DNA of 64,000 nt. It comes from CBDHFF01 sp965262395. GTDB lineage: Bacteria; Pseudomonadota; Alphaproteobacteria; Rickettsiales; Anaplasmataceae. A program made the translations under genes and the position numbers. The notes beneath the pieces are model-generated. The model did no database searches and was not told the DNA's origin. It worked only from the letters and a program-made list of their open reading frames with translations. Shown here piece after piece: positions 58,260 through 64,000 of this stretch. Position 1 is the stretch's first letter. Every line of letters starts with the position of its first letter. The stretch spans positions 744,001 to 808,000 of the forward strand of contig OZ253531.1 of NCBI GenBank assembly GCA_965262395.1, written 5' to 3'.

Positions 58260-58952
58260 TTACTCTTCTTCTTTTTTTTCTAGTCTTTGTATCATTTTTT
58301 TTGCTGCATTCTTTTCGGCAATTTTTTTATTTGTGCCGCAAGAGATAGCTGAGCCATTTGATTCAACCATAACTTCGATTGTAAAAAGAGGGTCATGATC
58401 TTTTCCTGATACTTCAATTACTTTATATTCTGGAATAGATAATCCTCTTTTTTGGGCCCATTCTTGTAGAAATGTTTTAGAATTTTGTTGTAAGGAAAAT
58501 TTATTGATTAATAATTTATCCCAATATTTTCTCACAAAAGTTGTGACATGTAATATATTTGAATCTGTATAGATGGCACCTACTAGTGCCTCTAGTGTAT
58601 TTTCTAAATTATTTTTTCTGATTAATCCGCCTGTATTTTTTTCTCCTTCAGCCATTATCATATATTTTCCTAAACCTATTTCTAATGCTATTAATGACAT
58701 TGTTTCTCCGCATACTAAAGATCCTTTTCTTCTTGCAAGTTGTCCTTCATCTTCTCCTGGGAATTTATTAAATAATGTATCCGCAATAATAAAGTTAACT
58801 ATTGAATCTCCCAAAAATTCTAATCTTTCGTAGTTTTGTTGTTTTCCTTTGTTTTTTATAAGGTAACTGGGGTGTGTCAGAGCTTCTAATAGAATTCTTT
58901 TATCTTGAAATTTATACCCAATGGTATTCTCTAGCCCTTCTGTTTCTATCAT
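58260..58952 (-). CDS. rnc: Ribonuclease III
   Basis: The 230-residue protein is RNase III, which cleaves double-stranded RNA, including rRNA precursors and pnp-type leaders. The catalytic signature ERLEFLGDS is at 42-50 and the second acidic patch is in LENTLEALVGAIYTDS. A double-stranded-RNA-binding domain follows (TFLQEWAQKRGLSIPEYKVI, ending AEKNAAKKMIQRLEKKEEE). Length is standard. It stands on the minus strand with its start at 58952. In many bacteria era follows rnc; here era is 1.8 kb away on the other strand. Confidence 0.97.
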   Translation of the reverse strand: MIETEGLENTIGYKFQDKRILLEALTHPSYLIKNKGKQQNYERLEFLGDSIVNFIIADTLFNKFPGEDEGQLARRKGSLVCGETMSLIALEIGLGKYMIMAEGEKNTGGLIRKNNLENTLEALVGAIYTDSNILHVTTFVRKYWDKLLINKFSLQQNSKTFLQEWAQKRGLSIPEYKVIEVSGKDHDPLFTIEVMVESNGSAISCGTNKKIAEKNAAKKMIQRLEKKEEE

Positions 58953-59139
58953 TATTTAATTTTTTTTTATTATTCAATGCAGTATAGAATGATAGAATAA
59001 TTCATAATTATTGTAAACTTTATCCTGTATAACGTATTAACTTTTCTTAAATTAAGGATTATAAGCAACAATTATTGTTGTTAATTAAATTTTTACTTAT
59101 ATAATAAAGATGATTATTTTTGATAATATGTAGTGGATA

Positions 59140-59796
59140 ATGGTTATGATAGAACAAGAAGAAGATATTATATATGATGGAGCTTCGATTTTTGTTGGAA
59201 AAGAAGCAATTGATTTTGATGCTAAGGCTGTAGATGCAGAGGGCAATATTGAAAATGCTTTTAATCTAAAAAAGTTTATAGGTAGTTCTAAGTGCAATTA
59301 TGTTGTTTTGTTTTTTTATCCATTAGATTTCACGTTTGTTTGTCCCACTGAACTTATAGCAATTAATAATAGGGTGGCAGAATTCAGAAAGCGTGGTGCT
59401 GAAGTTCTTGGTATAAGCATTGATTCTGCTTTTTCACATCTTGCTTGGCGCAATACCGATATTAAAGCTGGTGGTATAGGTAGTTTGGGTTATACTTTAA
59501 TTTCTGATATTACTAAAGATATCTCTAGACAATATGGTGTGTTAATTGAAGAAGATGGCATTGCACTTAGAGGTACATTCATAATTGATAAAAATTTTGT
59601 GATTCAGCATATGTCTTGCAATAACCTTCCTATAGGTCGTAATGTAGATGAAGTAATAAGATTAATTGATGCTTGTAAGAATTTTGAAGAGCATGGCGAA
59701 GTGTGTCCTGCTGGCTGGAGCGAAGGCAAAGAATCAATGCAACCAACTGCAGAAGGTGTATCTGACTATCTTACTTCTGAATCTGAAAATTTATAA
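59140..59796 (+). CDS. Typical 2-Cys peroxiredoxin
   Basis: The 218-residue protein is a 2-Cys peroxiredoxin of the AhpC/Prx1 group that reduces hydrogen peroxide, alkyl hydroperoxides and peroxynitrite. The peroxidatic Cys68 lies in DFTFVCPTEL and the resolving Cys189 in GEVCPAGW. A conserved Arg occurs in the ALRGTFIID segment. GTGGA lies just before the ATG at 59140; an ATG at 59146 is a nearby alternative start. trxB follows after 8 bp, so peroxiredoxin and thioredoxin reductase are probably co-transcribed as a redox pair. Confidence 0.95.
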   Translation: MVMIEQEEDIIYDGASIFVGKEAIDFDAKAVDAEGNIENAFNLKKFIGSSKCNYVVLFFYPLDFTFVCPTELIAINNRVAEFRKRGAEVLGISIDSAFSHLAWRNTDIKAGGIGSLGYTLISDITKDISRQYGVLIEEDGIALRGTFIIDKNFVIQHMSCNNLPIGRNVDEVIRLIDACKNFEEHGEVCPAGWSEGKESMQPTAEGVSDYLTSESENL

Positions 59797-59804
59797 GAAT
59801 TGCT

Positions 59805-60761
59805 ATGGGGACTGTACATAAAACAAAATTCTTAATTGTTGGTTCTGGCCCGGCTGGTTATACTGCAGCTATTTATGCGGCTAGAGCTTGTTTGAATCCG
59901 ATATTAGTTACTGGCAATGAGAAAGGTGGTCAATTAATGATAACCACTGATGTTGAGAATTATCCAGGTTTTGCGAAAGCTGTTCAAGGGCCTGATTTAA
60001 TTGAGCAAATGGAATCTCAGGCCAGTAATTGTGGTGCAGATATAATTTTTGATCATATAAACGAAGTAGATTTTAGTGTGAGGCCATTTAAGTTGAAAGG
60101 TAGCAATGGTGATGATTATATAGCTGATACTGTGGTTATCTCTACTGGTGCTGTTGCCAAATGGCTGGGTTTGGAGAGTGAAACTAAGTACAATGGTTAT
60201 GGTGTGTCGGGCTGTGCAGTTTGTGATGGATTTTTTTATAAAGGAAAGGATGTAGTAGTTGTAGGGGGCGGAAATACCGCTGTTGAAGAGGCTTTATATC
60301 TGTCAAAATTGGTTAAAAAAGTTTATTTAATACATAGGCGTGATTCCCTTAGAGCTGAAAAGATTTTACAAGAACGTTTATTGAAGACTAATAATATAGA
60401 ACCTATCTGGGATTCAGCCCTGGAAGAAGTTCTTGGCTCGGAAGATCCAAAAGATGGTGGTGTCAGTGGCGTTCTTATAAAAAATGTAAAAACTAAAGAT
60501 ATAAAGACAATTAATGTTTCTGGAGTGTTTATAGCAATTGGACATAGCCCGAATACTGAATTGTTTAAGGATTATATAACCTTAAAAGATAATGGTTATA
60601 TAGTAACGAGCCCAGATAGTACTGAAACCAATATTCCTGGTGTATATGCTGCTGGAGATGTACAAGATGATAAATATCGTCAAGCTGTTACTGCGGCGGC
60701 TACTGGATGTATGGCAGCACTAGAAGCAGAGAAGTTTATTGCTGATAATGAATTAGTGTAG
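59805..60761 (+). CDS. trxB: Thioredoxin reductase
   Basis: The 318-residue flavoprotein transfers electrons from NADPH to thioredoxin. The FAD-binding GSGPAGYTAAIYAARA is at about 13-28, the redox-active CAVC at 137-140 (SGCAVCDGFFYKG), and the NADPH fold has GGGNTAVEEALYLSKL. The late AAGDVQDDKYRQAVTAA closes the FAD site. It follows the peroxiredoxin gene by 8 bp and precedes era by 9 bp, so the three form a likely operon. Confidence 0.97.
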   Translation: MGTVHKTKFLIVGSGPAGYTAAIYAARACLNPILVTGNEKGGQLMITTDVENYPGFAKAVQGPDLIEQMESQASNCGADIIFDHINEVDFSVRPFKLKGSNGDDYIADTVVISTGAVAKWLGLESETKYNGYGVSGCAVCDGFFYKGKDVVVVGGGNTAVEEALYLSKLVKKVYLIHRRDSLRAEKILQERLLKTNNIEPIWDSALEEVLGSEDPKDGGVSGVLIKNVKTKDIKTINVSGVFIAIGHSPNTELFKDYITLKDNGYIVTSPDSTETNIPGVYAAGDVQDDKYRQAVTAAATGCMAALEAEKFIADNELV

Positions 60762-60770
60762 TGGAGTATT

Positions 60771-61673
60771 GTGTCAATAGATATTTCTAAAATGAGATGT
60801 TCTTATATCTCTATATTTGGCTTGCCTAATGCTGGAAAGTCGACACTTCTTAATACTTTAATTGGAAAGAAAATTAGCATTGTAACGCCCAAAGTTCAGA
60901 CTACTCGTACAATAATTAGAGGAGTATGTGTTGAAGATAATAGACAGTTAATTTTTGTAGATACACCTGGTCTTTGCCGTACGGCAAAAAGACAAATTGA
61001 AAAAGCGATGTTATCTGCTGCTTGGTTTGGCATTAAAGATTGTGACAAGGGATGTTTTATTGTTGATGTCAAAAATGGTCTTACAGAAAATTTGCTTTAT
61101 TTGCTCAAAGCAGTTGCAAAGTTAAACATGGATATTCTATTGGTTTTAAATAAAATTGATTTGGTAAAAAAGGAAGCTTTATTGTTAATCACAGATGAAC
61201 TCAACAAGCATTGTAATTTTGTTGATACATTTATGATTTCTGCCTTAAAAAAACAGGGAGTTGATGATTTTAAGAGTTATTTGTTTGAAAAGGCTGAAAA
61301 TGGTCCGTGGTTGTATCCAGAGGGTTCTTACGAAGATCTTGATATTGTGTTATTTTCATCTGAAATAACTAGAGAAAAAATGTTTATGCATTTACAAGAG
61401 GAAATTCCATATCAAACGGTAGTGGTTCCCGAAAGTTGTGAAGTTCGTCCTAAAAAAATAATTCTTCGTCAAATTATTTATGTTATATCTGAGGCTCATA
61501 AAAAAATCATGATAGGTAAGAAGGGTAGCTTATTGAAAAAGATTGGCACAGAATCTAGATTGGAATTAGAAATTCATTTAAAAAAGAAAGTTGATTTATT
61601 TCTATTTGTTAAGGTTAAAAATAATTGGCAAAGTGATAAATCTGTGTATAATAGCATTGGTTTATCTTATTGA
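60771..61673 (+). CDS. era: GTPase Era
   Basis: Era binds 16S rRNA and couples 30S assembly to the cell cycle. The 300-residue protein has the G1 motif GLPNAGKST (17-25), DTPG, NKID and a C-terminal KH domain (RQIIYVISEAHKKIMIGKKG). It starts at a GTG at 60771, supported by GTGGAG five bases upstream; the alternative ATG at 60792 lacks a ribosome site and would sit only ten residues before the P-loop region. It follows trxB in the same direction. Confidence 0.95.
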   Translation: MSIDISKMRCSYISIFGLPNAGKSTLLNTLIGKKISIVTPKVQTTRTIIRGVCVEDNRQLIFVDTPGLCRTAKRQIEKAMLSAAWFGIKDCDKGCFIVDVKNGLTENLLYLLKAVAKLNMDILLVLNKIDLVKKEALLLITDELNKHCNFVDTFMISALKKQGVDDFKSYLFEKAENGPWLYPEGSYEDLDIVLFSSEITREKMFMHLQEEIPYQTVVVPESCEVRPKKIILRQIIYVISEAHKKIMIGKKGSLLKKIGTESRLELEIHLKKKVDLFLFVKVKNNWQSDKSVYNSIGLSY

Positions 61674-61706
61674 TATTCAATTGTAGACAGTTTTGTGGGT
61701 GTGTGT

Positions 61707-62192
61707 ATGTCTGAAATAGACTTAAGAGAGAAGGCTGTAGATTCCGTTGTGAAGGATAGCGGTACTTTAAATGTATTGAATTTTGGTAATAAGGTGGAAA
61801 ACTCCGTTGGATATATGGTGAGGAGTCGTTCTATTACAGTGAAACAACCGGATAGTGATAACTTATTGATTGTTGGGAATGGAGTTTCCTTAGAAGGTGG
61901 TAGTATTGTCGCCGATCATATAGTTGTTAGGGGTGCTATTTCTAATGTCAGTGAAATTAATGCAAAATCCATTAGAGTAGAAAGTGGAGGTTGTATAAAC
62001 ATGAGTGATGATGCAGCGATAAGTGTAGAAATTGCAGATGTTCTTGGTAGCATAGAAGGCGGACATTTTAATGTTTCTAATGTATTAAAAATAAGTGATG
62101 GGGGCATTATTAAGGCTCACGTAAAATATAGTAAGCTTTCTATGGAAGAGGGAGCTGTGCTTTCTGGTAATATTGAAGTTTTACATCATTAA
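61707..62192 (+). CDS. Bactofilin-like polymer-forming protein
   Basis: The protein of about 161 residues has a central beta-rich stretch with a regular hydrophobic/glycine rhythm typical of the bactofilin beta-helix: LLIVGNGVSLEGGSIVADHI, VVRGAISNVSEINAKSI, then ISDGGIIKAHVKYSKLSMEE. Bactofilins self-assemble without nucleotide into filaments that shape the cell or organise envelope enzymes. The polar flanks are short, as usual. The frame opens at a GTG at 61695; the ATG at 61707 (MSEIDLREK) is preferred. The next gene overlaps its end by 20 bp. Similarity is judged by pattern only. Confidence 0.7.
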   Translation: MSEIDLREKAVDSVVKDSGTLNVLNFGNKVENSVGYMVRSRSITVKQPDSDNLLIVGNGVSLEGGSIVADHIVVRGAISNVSEINAKSIRVESGGCINMSDDAAISVEIADVLGSIEGGHFNVSNVLKISDGGIIKAHVKYSKLSMEEGAVLSGNIEVLHH

Positions 62193-63033
62193 AAATTTCA
62201 TTGACCGTTTCTTTGGGAATGTGTTACTCTGGGTCATTGTTTTTTGTCTTTTTTGTATTTTAGTTGAGGGGGTGTATATGGTTTTTACTAATGATAGTGA
62301 GGTGGTTCATGTTTCTCGTGGTTCTATTAATACTGATCCAGCCTTAGAAGGACAGTCTTATATAACCTTTAGGCAGATGGTAAAAAAGTTTATTATACCT
62401 GTACCTAGATTTATGGATGGTGGTGAACCTCTAGTTTATCCAATTGGACATGAGAAAAGTGGTTCTCCTATTGTGGATTGGAAAGGAGATCCAATAGGAC
62501 AAGAAGGGATCGTGTTCATGAATGGTGTGGATAGTTCTGTTCAAGCCGCTCCATCTGATGGCAGATCTGTTATTATAGTTAATAATGTTACTGAAGAATT
62601 TTTAACAATTTTTTCTGATATATTTAGTCGTTATGGCACATCAATACATAATTTTTCTTTTGCTCAGTTTAAATCTTTAATTGGGGAGATTTATACATAT
62701 GGTGCTATAGATATGTATAATAGTGATGTTGACTATGTTAGTAACGCTGGCATGGAAGCTATCCATACATTTGATACTAATCTTGGCTTGTTTATGTTTT
62801 CTAAAAAGCGAGTTTTTGGATGCATGGTAAAGGCTGCGTTTGGTGAATTTGATGGGCCTACTGTACAGAGATTTCGTGATAATGCAATTATAGTTTGGGA
62901 TGATGAAGAAGGTACTGAAATGAGACTTATTCAGTCTAGTACATTTGAAAATACTTATATGAATGAAAATGGTACTAGAATTAATCTCAATGATGTGCCA
63001 GTACAAGAAGTTGCAAATAATATGCATAAATAG
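62173..63033 (+). CDS. Unrecognised 286-residue protein with one N-terminal membrane helix
   Basis: No family is recognised. A single hydrophobic segment (VLLWVIVFCLFCILVEGVYM, about 17-36) anchors the protein. The rest looks like an exported or cytosolic soluble domain with PIGHEKSGSPIVDWKGDPIG and a C-terminal acidic part (WDDEEGTEMRLIQS). The start is uncertain: the open frame begins at a TTG at 62173 inside the bactofilin-like gene, and a GTG at 62221 preceded by TTTGGGAAT is an alternative that keeps the helix. The overlap with the bactofilin-like gene suggests the two are translated together and may act together at the envelope. Confidence 0.75.
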   Translation: MKFYIIKNFIDRFFGNVLLWVIVFCLFCILVEGVYMVFTNDSEVVHVSRGSINTDPALEGQSYITFRQMVKKFIIPVPRFMDGGEPLVYPIGHEKSGSPIVDWKGDPIGQEGIVFMNGVDSSVQAAPSDGRSVIIVNNVTEEFLTIFSDIFSRYGTSIHNFSFAQFKSLIGEIYTYGAIDMYNSDVDYVSNAGMEAIHTFDTNLGLFMFSKKRVFGCMVKAAFGEFDGPTVQRFRDNAIIVWDDEEGTEMRLIQSSTFENTYMNENGTRINLNDVPVQEVANNMHK

Positions 63034-63080
63034 AGCTTATAATTTATTCTACTATAGATATATAGGTGATATTTTTTGTT

Positions 63081-63098
63081 CCTTACTATGCAGTAAGG
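63081..63098. terminator. Perfect hairpin downstream of the unknown membrane protein gene
   Basis: CCTTACT and AGTAAGG pair perfectly around a four-base loop, about 50 bp after the stop at 63033. TTTTTTG precedes the stem on the plus strand and no T run follows, so it is not a canonical terminator for the upstream gene; reading the minus strand, it is A-rich after the stem. Confidence 0.4.
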
Positions 63099-63252
63099 AG
63101 CAGCTTTATAATTAAATTATTACTCTGTGTATTGTGTATTAAATTAATATTTTCCATTCGAAAATTTGGAATATAAATAATAACACTACCATGTTCTCAC
63201 ATATTTTATTTGTGGTGATTTATTTGATATAAGTAGTGTATTTTCTGCTTTT

Positions 63253-63288
63253 CTGCTGTTTGCTGTTTGCTGTTTGCTGTTTGCTGTT
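63253..63288. repeat. Short heptanucleotide repeat
   Basis: About five copies of CTGTTTG lie in the gap before hemF. The unit differs by one base from the GTTTGAT unit of the large microsatellite at 39441-39708 (GTTTGCT against GTTTGAT). Confidence 0.9.
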
Positions 63289-63440
63289 GTTTTGAATTTA
63301 TATTTGTTCGTATGATACATCTTGTATTTGTTTGTGTAGTAAGATTTTAGAAAATTTAAAGATGTTCTTTTGATATTAGAATATAAAATGTGAACATGAC
63401 CATTTATAGGGGTAAAATTGTAGCATAATATAATTATTAT

Positions 63441-64000
63441 TTATTCCCATTTTACCTCTGGGGGCATTGACATGAATATTGCCTCTATATTTCCTTCGGT
63501 TTCAATACCAAATTTTGTACCTCTATCGTACATCAAGTTAAATTCAACGTATCTACCTCTTTTGATTAATTGATGTTCCTTTTCTTCTTTAGACCATTTT
63601 TTATGTACATTATCTCGAATTATTTGCTCATATATCGTAATAAAATTTGTTCCTACATCTTTTGTGAATTCAAAATTATTATCCCATGAATCCTTGAGAT
63701 AGTCATAAAAAATTCCTCCTACCCCTCGTGGTTCTTTTCTGTGCTTAAGATAGAAATATTCAGCGCATAACCTTGAGAAATTTGGATAATATGATGGATC
63801 ATATTTATTACAAAGATTTTTTAATTCATTATGAAAAAATTTAATGGAGTCATTGTTTTTTGATTCATGATATGGTGTTAAATCCATTCCTCCACCAAAC
63901 CATTGTTGATTGGTAGATATGAATCTGGTGTTCATATGTATGGCTGGAATGAGTGGTGATTTCATATGAGAAACAACAGAAACGCCGGAGGCCCAAAATT
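63441..64000 (-). CDS. hemF: Oxygen-dependent coproporphyrinogen III oxidase, N-terminus cut by window edge
   Basis: The minus-strand frame is open to the window edge and gives about 186 residues of the C-terminal part of HemF, which converts coproporphyrinogen III to protoporphyrinogen IX in heme synthesis. Signatures: FWASGVSVVSHM at the edge, PAIHMNTRF, QQWFGGGMDLTPY, KHRKEPRGVGGIFYDYL and the conserved RGRYVEFNLMYDRGTKFG with TEGNIEAIFMSMPPEVKW at the end. The first Met in the visible part (63965) is internal, not the start. About 100 residues are missing. HemF needs oxygen, which fits an aerobic intracellular bacterium with ccmC and nuo genes. Confidence 0.95.
   Translation of the reverse strand, partial: FWASGVSVVSHMKSPLIPAIHMNTRFISTNQQWFGGGMDLTPYHESKNNDSIKFFHNELKNLCNKYDPSYYPNFSRLCAEYFYLKHRKEPRGVGGIFYDYLKDSWDNNFEFTKDVGTNFITIYEQIIRDNVHKKWSKEEKEHQLIKRGRYVEFNLMYDRGTKFGIETEGNIEAIFMSMPPEVKWE

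Larger units (their letters stand above)
63034..63440. other. 407 bp gap between the unknown membrane protein and hemF
   Basis: No gene or RNA is seen. The gap contains a perfect seven-base-pair hairpin at 63081-63098 and a short heptanucleotide repeat at 63253-63288, otherwise AT-rich sequence. It separates convergent genes. Confidence 0.7.

Overview
This AT-rich window most likely comes from an obligate intracellular alphaproteobacterium of the order Rickettsiales. The support is a scattered single-copy housekeeping set (tsaD, polA, nuoABC, rpsO-pnp, truB, rnc, era, trxB, hemF, ccmC), a TAXI-type TRAP transporter, one isolated gene-transfer-agent tail gene of the alphaproteobacterial type, a giant ankyrin-repeat protein, and flagellar genes (fliF-fliG, flhA, fliQ). 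Flagellar genes are known in Midichloriaceae and some deep-branching Rickettsiales but not in classical Rickettsia or Ehrlichia. Genus and species cannot be fixed from the sequence alone.

Layout. 1-5.8 kb: a truncated serine hydrolase, ccmC, yggT, tsaD, a TAXI solute-binding protein and a long peptide-deformylase-like protein; two conspicuous tandem repeats lie between these genes. 5.9-8.5 kb: DNA polymerase I. 8.7-16.9 kb: an accessory block of five unrecognised membrane proteins. Three on the minus strand share a plan of a paired hydrophobic hairpin followed by a coiled coil, with proline-rich or acidic-repeat regions. Two on the plus strand are paralogous six-helix proteins. 17.1-19.7 kb: fliF-fliG. 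19.9-27.1 kb: an unrecognised 2398-residue protein with an N-terminal membrane hairpin. 27.1-35.8 kb: a run of plus-strand genes: an RluC/RluD-type pseudouridine synthase, nuoABC, a C-terminal processing protease, a divergent polysaccharide deacetylase, the fused TRAP permease and a CvpA-like protein. 35.8-39.4 kb: the GTA tail/TIM-barrel protein, preceded by a heptanucleotide microsatellite. 39.9-46 kb: flhA, an unknown 483-residue protein, a PRPP synthetase with a predicted lipoprotein signal, fliQ and a BON-domain lipoprotein. 46-49.8 kb: truB-rpsO-pnp. 49.9-58.2 kb: a 2748-residue ankyrin-like protein. 58.3-64 kb: rnc, a peroxiredoxin with trxB and era, a bactofilin-like protein with an unknown membrane protein, and the 3' part of hemF.

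How the parts work together. The TAXI receptor and the fused permease, 28 kb apart, can form one importer. The peroxiredoxin and thioredoxin reductase form a redox pair. truB, rpsO and pnp are the usual translation and RNA-decay cluster. Four flagellar genes at three loci suggest a dispersed but retained basal body and export gate. The accessory membrane proteins and the two giant proteins are the best candidates for host interaction; this is inferred from architecture only.

A recurring structural theme is tandem duplication between genes. Two gene ends (the ccmC/yggT junction and the pseudouridine synthase 3' end) have been copied together with flanking DNA. There is a 7 x 55 bp array upstream of tsaD and there are two heptanucleotide microsatellites.
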